The notes under the pieces: generated by a model
What the model saw: only the letters and a program-made list of their open reading frames with translations
Databases searched by the model: none
What the model was told of the DNA's origin: nothing
Assembly: GCF_009866655.1 (NCBI RefSeq)
Contig: NZ_CP047420.1
Location: forward strand, 1,860,001 to 1,924,000
Origin: Rathayibacter sp. VKM Ac-2804
GTDB lineage: Bacteria > Actinomycetota > Actinomycetes > Actinomycetales > Microbacteriaceae
Length of the DNA: 64,000 nt
Direction: 5' to 3'
In this document: piece by piece, positions 40,980 through 48,884 of the stretch
Numbering within the stretch: the stretch's first letter is position 1
Layout: every line of letters begins with the position of its first letter
Made by a program: the position numbers and the translations under genes

Positions 40980-41917
40980 GCGACGATCCGTTCTCTGTCG
41001 AAGCCGACGACGGCCGGAAGGTCGAGCTCCTCGCGGATGCGCTCGACGGTGCGGATGTTGCAGGCCAGCGCGGCGGCGATCGCGCTGTCCGCGCGGCCCG
41101 CGTCGTTCATCTCGCGCACGGCGGCGCGGCGCTCGGCCGGGGTGAGGCTGACCGGCTCGCCAGCGACCGCGAGCTGCACCGCGACCTCGTCGACGTCGAC
41201 GTCCTCATCGGCAACCGCCGGCGTCTCGTCCTCGTCGATGTCGTCCCAGGCGAGCGGTGCCGGCCAGCCGCCACGGCGAGCCTCGTTCATCGCGCGGGAC
41301 ACCGACTGCCGGTCCGGCTGCGTCGACGTTGGCGGGGCGACGTTCCAGATGCGCTCGTACGTCTCCGCGAGCGTCAGGTGCACCCGCACGGTCACGGTGT
41401 CCTCGAGCATGAGCCGATGGAAGTTCTCGGGCAGCATGCCCATCTGCCGCGCGATCTTTTGCCGAGACCAGCCGCGCGCCATCAGCGCCTGCATGCGACG
41501 GCGAGCGCCGCGGGCGGGGATCTTCGCGTTCTTCGACATCGTTGTCAGGTCCGCGCGGACGGCGAGGATGCGGTCCGCGGTGTCGCGGGAGATGCGCTGC
41601 AGCATCTCGCCGCGGCGCGGGTCGCCGTCGGCGCCGGTGCGGCCGTGGAGGAGGCGGGCGACCGTGCTCTTCTTGACGCCGGCGAGCGTCGCGGTCTGGG
41701 ACCAGCCGACTCCCTGCGCCTTGAGGGCGAGGACGTGCTCGCGGACGGGCGCGGCGGGGACGTAGCGCTCGACGAAGCGGCCCTGCGCCTTGAGGCGGTA
41801 GCGGGTGCGCGCGTAGTCGGCGAGCACGACGCGGCAGTCGCGGCAGCGGCAGCCGTGCTGGCGGTAGCAGGTGACCCCGTGCTGGTGCTCCGGCGGGCAC
41901 GTCGACGCGGCGCTCAT
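40976..41917 (-). CDS. Zinc/HTH DNA-binding phage protein, 313 aa
   Basis: ATG 41917 (ATGA overlap). N-terminal HGVTCYRQHGCRCRDCRVVLADYARTRYR is a Cys-rich segment common in actinophage regulators. Several helix-turn-helix units follow: WSQTATLAGVKKSTVARLLHGR (~75-97), WSRQKIARQMGMLPENFHRLM (~150-170) and a C-terminal ADSAIAAALACNIRTVERIREEL. Probable early DNA-binding regulator or replication accessory. Confidence 0.78.
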   Translation of the reverse strand: MSAASTCPPEHQHGVTCYRQHGCRCRDCRVVLADYARTRYRLKAQGRFVERYVPAAPVREHVLALKAQGVGWSQTATLAGVKKSTVARLLHGRTGADGDPRRGEMLQRISRDTADRILAVRADLTTMSKNAKIPARGARRRMQALMARGWSRQKIARQMGMLPENFHRLMLEDTVTVRVHLTLAETYERIWNVAPPTSTQPDRQSVSRAMNEARRGGWPAPLAWDDIDEDETPAVADEDVDVDEVAVQLAVAGEPVSLTPAERRAAVREMNDAGRADSAIAAALACNIRTVERIREELDLPAVVGFDRERIVA

Positions 41918-42219
41918 GCGAGCCCCGCCATCGAGCGATCGGCGCGCGACTTCTTGCGGCGAGCGGCGACGCCGAGGAGGCGGTAGGTGACCTCGGGGTT
42001 CACGTCGAGGCACGCCTGCATCTGGTAGCCGAGCGCGTGGAACAGCCGCTCCCAGTAGCGGGTCTCCGAGAGGCCCCACCGCTCGCGGACGACGTCGCTG
42101 TGCGTCAGGAGCCGGCCGTCGACGTTCAGGCGCTTCGACCGATCCGGGAAGGACGCCTCGAGCTCGATCATCTCGCGCGGCGTGGGCGCCGGCGGCCGCT
42201 CGTTCTTTGGCGCGGTCAC
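41914..42219 (-). CDS. DUF3263-like phage protein, second copy
   Basis: 101 residues from GTG 42219 (GTGA overlap). The core GLSETRYWERLFHALGYQMQACLDVNPEVTYRLLGVAARRKKSRADR matches the same pattern as the protein at 8341-8652 (S-x-x-R-Y/C-Y/W-x-x-L, then a D/N-P turn, then a basic C-terminal helix). Probable small helical DNA-binding protein. Confidence 0.7.
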   Translation of the reverse strand: MTAPKNERPPAPTPREMIELEASFPDRSKRLNVDGRLLTHSDVVRERWGLSETRYWERLFHALGYQMQACLDVNPEVTYRLLGVAARRKKSRADRSMAGLA

Positions 42220-42407
42220 GAGCGGACCCTCCTCGGGGCGAGCGCGACCGCGAACGCCGCGACGACGAGCGCGGCGGCGAGGAAGCTCAGTCCGTCGAAA
42301 GCCCACCGCGACATCGCGATCTTGCCGACCAGCGCAGCGGCAGCGGCGAGGACGAGCGCGGCGACGATCGTCAGGCGCAGCAGCGCGGCCCGCGAGGCGG
42401 CGCTCAT
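42216..42407 (-). CDS. Two-span small membrane protein, 63 aa
   Basis: ATG 42407. Membrane helices at ~10-28 and ~38-56, basic C-terminus (APRRVRS). Starts within an ATGA overlap of a 25-aa upstream ORF and ends in a GTGA overlap. Function unknown; possible superinfection exclusion or membrane targeting. Confidence 0.6.
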   Translation of the reverse strand: MSAASRAALLRLTIVAALVLAAAAALVGKIAMSRWAFDGLSFLAAALVVAAFAVALAPRRVRS

Positions 42408-42481
42408 CGCGAGCCCCCGCGACCGAAGACGAGGAGCGCGACGGCGACGACGCCTGAGACGACCTGGTAGAGCTCGAACAT
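42404..42481 (-). CDS. 25-aa single-span ORF
   Basis: ATG 42481 preceded by GGAAGGA with 6-bp spacing; reads MFELYQVVSGVVAVALLVFG and ends RGGSR. One predicted membrane helix. ATGA overlap with the next gene. Strong ribosome site argues for real translation. Confidence 0.5.
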   Translation of the reverse strand: MFELYQVVSGVVAVALLVFGRGGSR

Positions 42482-42571
42482 GAGCTGTCCTTCCCGCGCC
42501 GAGGCGCGACGAATAGCGCCCAGGTGGGCGCGACGAGGTGGGGGAGAGGTGAGGCGGGGGCGAGCGCCGGG

Positions 42572-42793
42572 TCAGGCGGAGCGGCGGGTGCGGATCGGGG
42601 TCACGTTCCGCTGGTGCTCGCACTTCTCGCCGTCGAGGTAGGCCTCGAGGCACGGCTCCTTGACTGTCCAGGGGCCGCGGACCTTGCGCTGCTGGCCGTG
42701 GAGCTCCTTCGACCGGAGCAGCTCGCGGACGGTCTCGGGGTGCTTGCGGGCGATGGCGGCGGTCTCTTCGACGGTGAGGTAGGTCGCGGCCAT
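42572..42793 (-). CDS. xis: Excisionase-like HTH protein
   Basis: 73 residues. MAATYLTVEETAAIARKHPETVRELLRSKELHG is the typical excisionase/MerR-like winged HTH start, followed by a basic tail (NVTPIRTRRSA). First part of the leftward early operon, close to the integrase module. Likely directs prophage excision with the tyrosine integrase. Confidence 0.85.
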   Translation of the reverse strand: MAATYLTVEETAAIARKHPETVRELLRSKELHGQQRKVRGPWTVKEPCLEAYLDGEKCEHQRNVTPIRTRRSA

Positions 42794-43089
42794 CAGACGG
42801 CCTCTAGGGATCGGATCTCGACGGGGTCGTCGAGGTGGGCGAGCCGGATGCCGTCGTCGGGGTCCGGGGCGGGGGGAGGGGGCGGCGGCGCCGGGGAGAG
42901 CGCGCGGGAGAGCACCGCCGTCACGGTGCCGACGTAGGTCTTCGAGGGGATGAGCTTGTCGGTCTCGATCTTGGAGAGGTAGGCGACAGCGGTGTCGGCT
43001 TCTCGCGCCACATCTTCGAGAGTCAGGCCGGCGAGCATGCGCATCGTTCGGAGCGACTGTCCGATGCTTGCGGGTGCTTGGCGGGTCAT
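42793..43089 (-). CDS. XRE-family regulator, first gene of the leftward early operon
   Basis: 98 residues from ATG 43089. HTH at ~10-60 (SLRTMRMLAGLTLEDVAREADTAVAYLSKIETDKLIPS), then a Pro-rich tail (SPAPPPPPPAPDPDDG). Divergent from the repressor gene, in the place of a Cro/anti-repressor. Its start codon lies inside the operator palindrome (43087-43118), and its -10 is only 7 bp upstream, so the message is probably leaderless. Confidence 0.82.
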   Translation of the reverse strand: MTRQAPASIGQSLRTMRMLAGLTLEDVAREADTAVAYLSKIETDKLIPSKTYVGTVTAVLSRALSPAPPPPPPAPDPDDGIRLAHLDDPVEIRSLEAV

Positions 43090-43118
43090 GTCAAAGACCC
43101 TAGGCACTCTTTGACATG
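43087..43118. promoter_or_regulatory. Operator palindrome of the lysogeny switch
   Basis: CATGTCAAAGA at 43087-43097 and its exact inverse TCTTTGACATG at 43108-43118, separated by 10 bp. It covers the -10 and start codon of the leftward early gene. Confidence 0.8.
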
Positions 43119-43125
43119 AGTGCAA
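43097..43125 (-). promoter_or_regulatory. Leftward early promoter
   Basis: On the minus strand, -35 TTGCAC (43125-43120), 17-bp spacer, -10 TAGGGT (43102-43097), then 7 bp to ATG 43089. The operator palindrome overlaps it. Confidence 0.7.
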
Positions 43126-43162
43126 CCTCAGATGTCGAATACACAGGCCGGGTCTTGGTCGC

Positions 43163-43226
43163 CATGTCAACTTCTCGGGGGTGTTGCACCCGGAATGACG
43201 AGGGTAATAGGATCTGGCCATGTCAA
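43163..43226 (+). promoter_or_regulatory. Additional operator half-sites CATGTCAA
   Basis: CATGTCAA occurs at 43163-43170 and again at 43219-43226 across the repressor start codon, as single half-sites of the palindrome at 43087-43118. They could allow autoregulation of the repressor. Confidence 0.55.
43184..43213 (+). promoter_or_regulatory. Repressor promoter (leaderless)
   Basis: TTGCAC (43184-43189), 18-bp spacer, TAGGAT (43208-43213), then 6 bp to ATG 43220. Same -35 as the opposing promoter. Confidence 0.7.
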
Positions 43227-43738
43227 AAAACGAGTCGGCGAGCATGTCTAACTCCGAGCGCGAGGAGTACGCCCGCCGCATCAAGTCGCTGCGGCAATCG
43301 GCCGGCATGAGTCAGGCCGAGCTCGCCGAGTACTCACGCGCCTCACGGCAGACGATCTCGAACATCGAGCGAGGGTCCGTCGTGCCCCAGGAGGACGTGC
43401 TGCGCCGGATCCTCGACGCGCTCGGCTTCGAGTACGCCGCGCCGCGCTTCGACCGCCAGACCGACCTCTGGCTCACGATGATGGGCACGCTCATCGAGGC
43501 GATCCCCGAGACCAACCGCGGCCCCGTCGTCGACCGCGCCATCCGAGTCCTCGCCGACGGCATCAAGAGCACGGGCGAGCGCCCCGTGGTCGAGCTCAGA
43601 CCGACGAATGTCGGGAGCGGCGCACATACTGACGGCCTCGACATCGCGTCCGCCGACGAGGTGCAGGAATCGCTCGAGCTGCCGATGGCCGCCCGACGTG
43701 GCAAGCGGAAGGCCGACGAGGCGCCTTCCGCGGAGTAG
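43220..43738 (+). CDS. XRE-family immunity repressor
   Basis: 172 residues from ATG 43220. N-terminal HTH ~15-70: RIKSLRQSAGMSQAELAEYSRASRQTISNIERGSVVPQEDVLRRILDALG. The C-terminal ~90 residues lack the S24 autocleavage Ala-Gly and Ser/Lys residues of CI/LexA-type repressors, so inactivation would need another protein, probably the ImmA-like protease encoded 11 bp downstream. Confidence 0.86.
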   Translation: MSKNESASMSNSEREEYARRIKSLRQSAGMSQAELAEYSRASRQTISNIERGSVVPQEDVLRRILDALGFEYAAPRFDRQTDLWLTMMGTLIEAIPETNRGPVVDRAIRVLADGIKSTGERPVVELRPTNVGSGAHTDGLDIASADEVQESLELPMAARRGKRKADEAPSAE

Positions 43739-43748
43739 GGGGGGGCTC

Positions 43749-44135
43749 GTGAGGGCATTGATGGATGAGGCCGCTCGACTCAACGTGCGAGTGCACCTGG
43801 CCCACCTAGATCGCGATCTGCTCGGCTTCTACAGCCACGAACGCCGCACCGCCTACATCAACCTCAGCCTGACGCCGGACGAGATCCGCGAGACGCTCGC
43901 GCACGAGCTCGGCCACGCCTACCACGGGCACACCTGCACCGAAGGCAACGAGGACGCCGCCGATCGCCGAGCCGCGCTCCTGCTCGTCGACCCCGACCTC
44001 TACGCCAAGGCCGAACTCCTCCACCACCATCCGGCCGCGATCGGCGAAGCGCTCGGGCTCAGCGAGCACATCATCCGCATCTGGCGCGACTGGTGGATCC
44101 CCAAGATCAGCGAGAGACTCCACCGCCATGCCTAG
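43749..44135 (+). CDS. ImmA/IrrE-family metallopeptidase
   Basis: 128 residues from GTG 43749 (G-rich site upstream). TLAHELGHAYHGH (HExxH, residues 52-56) is the zinc-binding motif; the downstream helix with GNEDAADRRAALLLVDPDLY supplies a third ligand region (EDAADRRA, the usual E-x-x-A-D pattern). In ICEBs1 and related elements such proteases cleave the adjacent repressor to trigger induction; the same is proposed here. Confidence 0.88.
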   Translation: MRALMDEAARLNVRVHLAHLDRDLLGFYSHERRTAYINLSLTPDEIRETLAHELGHAYHGHTCTEGNEDAADRRAALLLVDPDLYAKAELLHHHPAAIGEALGLSEHIIRIWRDWWIPKISERLHRHA

Positions 44136-44180
44136 ACGACTCCCGACGGACCCAGCCGCACCTCTTCGACGGACCGCCTG

Positions 44181-45332
44181 ATGGCGTGGACGGAGCAGCT
44201 CCCCTCGGGGCGCTGGCGCGGCTCCTACAGGCTGGCGAGCGGCGCGAGCCGGTCGGCCGGGACCTTCGCCCACAAGAGCGCCGCGATGAACGCGGCCGCA
44301 GCCGCCGAGGCGAAGGCGCGGTCCCTCGGCTGGCGCGACCCCCGCGCCGGCCTTCGGACCTGGGGCGACTGGTGCGACGAGTGGTGGCCCACGCGCGGAG
44401 TCGAGGCGTCGACCCTGAAGAAGGACGCCTCCCGCCGCGACTCGCGGCTCGCGCCCCGCTGGCGCTCCGTCCCGCTCATCGAGATCACCCGGCACGACGT
44501 GAAGGCGTGGGCCGCCGAGCTCGCAGCGGACGGGCTCGCTCAGTCCACGGTGCAGCGGTGCGTCCATCTGCTGTCGGCGTCGCTCGCGGCCGCTGTCGAC
44601 GCCGAGATCATCCCGACCAACCCGGCGTCCCGGATCGGGGTGAAGGTCGGCGACACGACGAAGGAGCGGTTCCTCACTCAGAAGGAGGCGCAGAAGCTCC
44701 TCGCCGAGCTCGACGACGACTCCGTCGACGAGGCCCTCGTCTCGCTCCTCATCGGGACTGGGCTCCGCTGGGGCGAGGCCGTGGGCCTGCGCGTCGAGCG
44801 CGTCGACCTCGAGCGCGGCATCGTCCGCGTCGCTGAGGTGTGGGACAACGTCAACGGCGTGATGAAGGCGTACCCGAAGAGCCGGCGCCGGCGGACGGTG
44901 CCGCTGCCGAAGTGGGTGGCGAAGAAGCTCAAGCCCCTCGTGAAGGGGCGTGCCGACGGGCACGTCTTCCTCTCGGCCGAGGGGCAGGCGATCGACTACT
45001 CGAACTGGCGCCGGCGCACCTGGGTCCCCGCGGTCGCCGCGGCCGGGATCCGCGCGCTCACAATCCACGACCTCCGGCACACCTACGCCTCATGGCTGAT
45101 CCAGGACGGGGTTCCCCTCGAGGAGGTCGGCCGCCTCCTCGGACACGTGTCGCCGCTCACCACGCGCCGATACGCACACCTCGCCGAGACGCCGCGCGAG
45201 CTGGTCCTTGCCGCGCTGCCGGACCCGTCGAAGAAGGCGAAGCGTGGAGCATCCGTGGAGCAGAAGGCTCCGAAACGAGCCGGGACCGGACTGTACCGCG
45301 CGGTAGACAATCGCGCCGGAAAGACTGGCTGA
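44181..45332 (+). CDS. int: Tyrosine-family site-specific integrase
   Basis: 383 residues. N-terminal AP2-like arm-binding part (WRGSYRLASGASRSAGTFAHKSAAM), core-binding domain (~60-150), catalytic domain with R196 (GTGLRWGEA), K-containing beta hairpin, H296xxR299 (IHDLRHTYAS), H322 (LLGHVSP) and nucleophile Y331 (RRYAHL). Lies 70 bp from attR, the usual arrangement. Integrates into the CAT tRNA gene. Confidence 0.97.
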   Translation: MAWTEQLPSGRWRGSYRLASGASRSAGTFAHKSAAMNAAAAAEAKARSLGWRDPRAGLRTWGDWCDEWWPTRGVEASTLKKDASRRDSRLAPRWRSVPLIEITRHDVKAWAAELAADGLAQSTVQRCVHLLSASLAAAVDAEIIPTNPASRIGVKVGDTTKERFLTQKEAQKLLAELDDDSVDEALVSLLIGTGLRWGEAVGLRVERVDLERGIVRVAEVWDNVNGVMKAYPKSRRRRTVPLPKWVAKKLKPLVKGRADGHVFLSAEGQAIDYSNWRRRTWVPAVAAAGIRALTIHDLRHTYASWLIQDGVPLEEVGRLLGHVSPLTTRRYAHLAETPRELVLAALPDPSKKAKRGASVEQKAPKRAGTGLYRAVDNRAGKTG

Positions 45333-45402
45333 TCAGCCATTAGCTGCACGAGACTGTACGACGCGGGATAGGCCGGAATGAGCCGATATCGCAGATAGAG
45401 CG

Positions 45403-45445
45403 CTCATAATCCGTCGGTCACGGGTTCAAGTCCCGTACGCCCTAC
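45403..45445 (+). repeat. attR core, 43-bp direct repeat
   Basis: Identical to 8302-8344. Only the 3' part of the tRNA is present here, without a 5' half, so this copy is not a functional tRNA. Confidence 0.97.
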
Positions 45446-45516
45446 GTCCGTCTCTCGTTCCCCACTGCGGCGGAGACGTCCTCCGTCGTTCGTGGGGCCG
45501 CTGCGGAGGAGACGCC

Positions 45517-47709
45517 TCACGGTGTCGGAGCACTCGTCACGGCCTCCGCGATGACGTCGGCGAGCATCGTCGAGTACTGGATCGTGAGGTGGCTGGAGTC
45601 GGCGTGGACCGGCGTGGTGCCGACGAAGCCGGGACAGCGCTGGTGTGCGCAGAACCAGCCGAGAGTATCGACGTGCTCGGCGGGACTGCCCTCGAGGGCC
45701 CGCTTCTCCGCGGCGATCGTGGTGGCGAATTCGCGCGACGGCGAGGTCACGCAGTCCGCCGGTGAGGCGAAGGCCGTCGCGCACTCGCGCATCTGCTTCC
45801 CCTCGGGAGGAGAGGACAGCACGATCATCCTGTCGCTGCTCGAGGAGATGCCGTCGACGGTCCGGCGGAGGCCGGCGGCGAGCTCCTCGGCGTGCTCAGC
45901 GGGGGAGCCCGGCGACGTCATCCGGAGGATGGTCCCGTGGGACTGGGCGAGGATCGTCAGCTCCGGTGCGATCTCGGCCACCCGCTCCTGCCGCCACTCG
46001 TGGATCTCGTCGCACTCCGGGTAGGCGGCGCCGGTGCCGTGAGTCACGCTCACGAAGGAGGCGGGGCACTCTCCGCGGGTCAGCGGGTGGATGCGGTAGC
46101 CGAGCGGCTCGAGCGCGGCCTTGATGCCGGGCGACCAGGCGATGGCGAACGAGTCGCCGAGCACGACGACGTCCAGGCCCGTGTCGGTGGGGCCGCTCTC
46201 GCAATCGATGCTCTGCTGCGTCGTGGTGATGTCCAGGCAGTCCGGAGTCGTGACGGACGAGAACAGCGCCTCGGTGCTGAGATCGGCGATCGGCGGGTCG
46301 AACTCGGGGAAGGTCGTCGATGCCAGCGCCTGCTCGATCCGTCCCGTGAGCTCCGTCGCAGCGGTGACGGGCGCCGCTGGGCTCTCGGACGCGGCCGATG
46401 CGGTCGGCGTGAGCGGCCCCGGGGCGGCGCCCGCGGGCGGTGGCGGCGGCGGGGTGAGGGCGATCGAGACGGGGACGATCGTCGCGACGGCGAGGGCTGC
46501 GACGGCGCCGATCCTCAACCGAGGTCCGAAGACGCCCCACCAGGTGTGCCACGCCTGACGCCGTTCCCGCCGTCGTCCACCGGCCAGGAGAGGCGACGCC
46601 TGCGCGGGCTGCTCGATCAGGTGGTACGACGCGATCGACAGGACGAGGGCCGCGATCAGCGAGGACGCGACGAGGAGTGGCGACCCCGCGGGGAAGAAGG
46701 AGCCGGCGAAGACGACGGCGGGGAAGTGCCACAGGTAGAGCGAGTACGAGATGTCGCCGAGGAAGGTCGACACCCGGTTCGTCAGTGGCAGGAGGTGAGT
46801 CGCCTGGCTCCGCGTCCCGCTGTTGGCCGCGAGGACGAGGACGGTGGAGAGGACGGGCAGCAGCGCCCACGGGGCCGGGAACGGGAGCTCGTCGTCGATC
46901 AGGGCGAAGGAGACTCCGATGCCCGCCAGCCCGGTCCAGGCGAGGACCGGGCGCACGGCGGCAGGCAGGTGTGCGAGCCGGCCGGCGAGCACAGCGAGGA
47001 TCGCGCCGGCGCCGAGCTCCCACGCCCGGCTGAGGGTCGAGAAGTAGGCGACGGTCGGGTTCGCCGTCGACTCCGTCATCGCCCAGGCGAAGGAGGCCAC
47101 CGTGAGGAGGCCGATGACCACCCCGACCGCGGTCCGAGCGGCGGAGGCCGGGCGTCGCGCGACCGAGACCGTCAGCCAGAGGACGAGGAGCATCAGCCCC
47201 GGCCAGACCAGGTAGTACTGCTCCTCGACGGACAGCGACCAGAAGTGCTGAAGCGGGGAGACGGCGTCCCCGCTCCGGAAGTAGTCCGTCCCGATGGCGG
47301 CGAAGCGCCAGTTCGCGGTGACGAGGAAGGCGAAGAGCGAGTCGACTGCGACGCTCTCGAACTGGCGCGAGCCGTACAGGGCCGCGGCCGCGGCGAGGGT
47401 GGCGAGCAGGACGACGATCGCTGCCGGCAGGATCCGCTTGATGCGGCGCGCGGAGAAGCCGAGGAGCGAGATGCGCCCCGAGCGCTCCCACTCGCGGAGG
47501 AGGAGCCCGGTGATCAGGAAGCCGGAGACGACGAAGAAGACGTCGACTCCGACGAATCCGCCCGACGGCCAGGCCAGGACGTGATCGAGGACCACCGCGA
47601 CGACGGCGACGGCGCGCAGGCCCTGGATGTCGCGCCGACTGTGCGTTCCACCCGACGAGGTGCCCGCACCCGGACGTCCCGTGGTCTGCAGGACCGAGCT
47701 CTGCGACAT
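45517..47709 (-). CDS. OafA/YrhL-type acyltransferase with C-terminal SGNH domain
   Basis: 730 residues from ATG 47709 (GGGGAG upstream). N-terminal acyltransferase-3 domain with ~10 membrane helices begins RDIQGLRAVAVVAVVLDHV and includes GGFVGVDVFFVVSGFLITGLLLREWE and HFWSLSVEEQYYLVWP. After a Pro/Ala-rich linker (~430-460) the extracytoplasmic SGNH domain has VVVLGDSFAIAW (Ser), and HADSSHLT with Asp and His near the C-terminus. Such proteins O-acetylate surface sugars or peptidoglycan. First host gene after the prophage. Confidence 0.93.
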   Translation of the reverse strand: MSQSSVLQTTGRPGAGTSSGGTHSRRDIQGLRAVAVVAVVLDHVLAWPSGGFVGVDVFFVVSGFLITGLLLREWERSGRISLLGFSARRIKRILPAAIVVLLATLAAAAALYGSRQFESVAVDSLFAFLVTANWRFAAIGTDYFRSGDAVSPLQHFWSLSVEEQYYLVWPGLMLLVLWLTVSVARRPASAARTAVGVVIGLLTVASFAWAMTESTANPTVAYFSTLSRAWELGAGAILAVLAGRLAHLPAAVRPVLAWTGLAGIGVSFALIDDELPFPAPWALLPVLSTVLVLAANSGTRSQATHLLPLTNRVSTFLGDISYSLYLWHFPAVVFAGSFFPAGSPLLVASSLIAALVLSIASYHLIEQPAQASPLLAGGRRRERRQAWHTWWGVFGPRLRIGAVAALAVATIVPVSIALTPPPPPPAGAAPGPLTPTASAASESPAAPVTAATELTGRIEQALASTTFPEFDPPIADLSTEALFSSVTTPDCLDITTTQQSIDCESGPTDTGLDVVVLGDSFAIAWSPGIKAALEPLGYRIHPLTRGECPASFVSVTHGTGAAYPECDEIHEWRQERVAEIAPELTILAQSHGTILRMTSPGSPAEHAEELAAGLRRTVDGISSSSDRMIVLSSPPEGKQMRECATAFASPADCVTSPSREFATTIAAEKRALEGSPAEHVDTLGWFCAHQRCPGFVGTTPVHADSSHLTIQYSTMLADVIAEAVTSAPTP

Positions 47710-47903
47710 CCGCACTCCCCTTCCGCGGTGCCTCGAGAGGAGGTCCCGCGGAAGCACCGGTGGAGTTTTGCACGCTCGCGCTGCGGGGCGTCGCGATGTC
47801 GTGCGGTGCGTGCTCCGGCTGGCGCCGACCGCCGCGCTCGGGAAGGACTCCGCCCCCGAGCTGATGATCGGTCGTCGGGGTCCGAGCCGGTGGAGCTGTG
47901 GGG

Positions 47904-48113
47904 TCAGGCGTCCGGGCGGGACTTCTTCAGGCGGGACTTCGCGGCGCGCTCGGTGAGGACGGAGAGGTAGTCCTGGACCGGGCGGTCGGCGAGGGAGTCG
48001 AGCTCCTTCTGGACGGCCGACTCCACCTCGGCGGCGGGGCGGTCGGGGAAGCGGGTGCGCAGGCGCGCGGACACTTCGGAGACGATCTGGTCGAGGTTCA
48101 CTTCAGCGGTCAC
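47904..48113 (-). CDS. Three-helix bundle dimerisation domain protein
   Basis: 69 residues from GTG 48113 with a GGAGGGAGG stretch upstream. VNLDQIVSEVSARLRTRFPDRPAAEVESAVQKELDSLADRPVQDYLSVLTERAAKSRLK is the small actinobacterial helical bundle often fused to or near regulators. Partner unknown. Confidence 0.78.
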   Translation of the reverse strand: MTAEVNLDQIVSEVSARLRTRFPDRPAAEVESAVQKELDSLADRPVQDYLSVLTERAAKSRLKKSRPDA

Positions 48114-48240
48114 GGGCGGATCTTCCTCCCTCCTGGTTAACGGACGGTGTTGCGCACACGGCGACCGCGCGGGCGCTAGCACGTCCGCCGCCCGGAAGCC
48201 CGTAGTGGCCGCTCCCCGCACGACGTGGTTCGCTGTTCTC

Positions 48241-48852
48241 GTGCCTGACCTCCCGATGTTCCCGCTCGGCTCCGTGCTGCTGCCGCACATGCCGCTCCCG
48301 CTCCGGCTGTTCGAGCCGCGGTACCTGCGGATGCTCGGCGACGTGCTCGAGGACGACACGCTCTCCTTCGGCGTCGTCCTGATCGAGCGCGGGCAGGAGG
48401 TGGGCGGCGGCGACCAGCGGTTCCCGATCGGCACGGTCGCGCGCATCCTCAACATCGACGGCGCCGAGTCGTTCGTCACCCTCGACAGCGTCGGCGAGAA
48501 CCGCTTCGAGGTCGTCCGCTGGTACGAGGACGACCCCTACCCGAAGGCCGAGGTGCGCCCCGTGGCTCCGCTCGAGTGGGCGCCGGAGCACGAGGAGCTG
48601 CTGCGCTCCGCCGAATCGGCGGTGCGGACGGCGCTAGCGGTCGCGAGCGAGTTCGTCGAGCAGCGCTACGGCGCCGTCGTCGAGCTGGCCGAGGACCCGG
48701 CCGCGCACGCCTGGCAGCTCGCGGGAGTCGCTCCGGTCACCGAGCTCGACCGGCTCGCGTTCCTGCGCAGCACCTCGATGGTCGAGCTGCTGGAGGCCGT
48801 GCGCGAGCGCTCCTCCGAGGCGACCGAGTCGTTCCGCGCCGGCTGGGCCTGA
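48241..48852 (+). CDS. LON substrate-binding (N-terminal) domain protein
   Basis: 203 residues from GTG 48241. LPMFPLGSVLLPHMPLPLRLFEPRYLRMLGDVL is the diagnostic start of the Lon N-domain; the rest continues as the beta-barrel and a final helical part. No ATPase or protease domain, so it is one of the free-standing Lon N-terminal-like proteins of actinobacteria; role unknown. Confidence 0.9.
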   Translation: MPDLPMFPLGSVLLPHMPLPLRLFEPRYLRMLGDVLEDDTLSFGVVLIERGQEVGGGDQRFPIGTVARILNIDGAESFVTLDSVGENRFEVVRWYEDDPYPKAEVRPVAPLEWAPEHEELLRSAESAVRTALAVASEFVEQRYGAVVELAEDPAAHAWQLAGVAPVTELDRLAFLRSTSMVELLEAVRERSSEATESFRAGWA

Positions 48853-48884
48853 CCGACGGTCTCCGCTGACCGCTGGGGCACACC

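Larger units (their letters stand above)
8302..45445. mobile_element. Prophage, about 37.1 kb, HK97-type siphophage, apparently complete
   Basis: Bounded by a perfect 43-bp direct repeat, with the integrase gene next to the right copy and the intact tRNA at the left copy. Inside are complete modules for integration, lysogeny control, replication and DNA modification, packaging (TerS, TerL), head (portal, protease, capsid), connectors, tail (tube, chaperones, tape measure, tip, fibres) and lysis. No transposase or obvious disabling frameshift was seen. The late genes run leftward, and two + strand cargo-type genes interrupt this. Confidence 0.96.

Noticed and set aside
45333..45516. Second tRNA gene at attR
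   Set aside because: Only the 3' part is present; bases before 45403 do not form the 5' half.
45892..47970. 692-codon + strand frame opposite the acyltransferase
   Set aside because: Charged low-complexity shadow; the minus strand has membrane helices and SGNH motifs.
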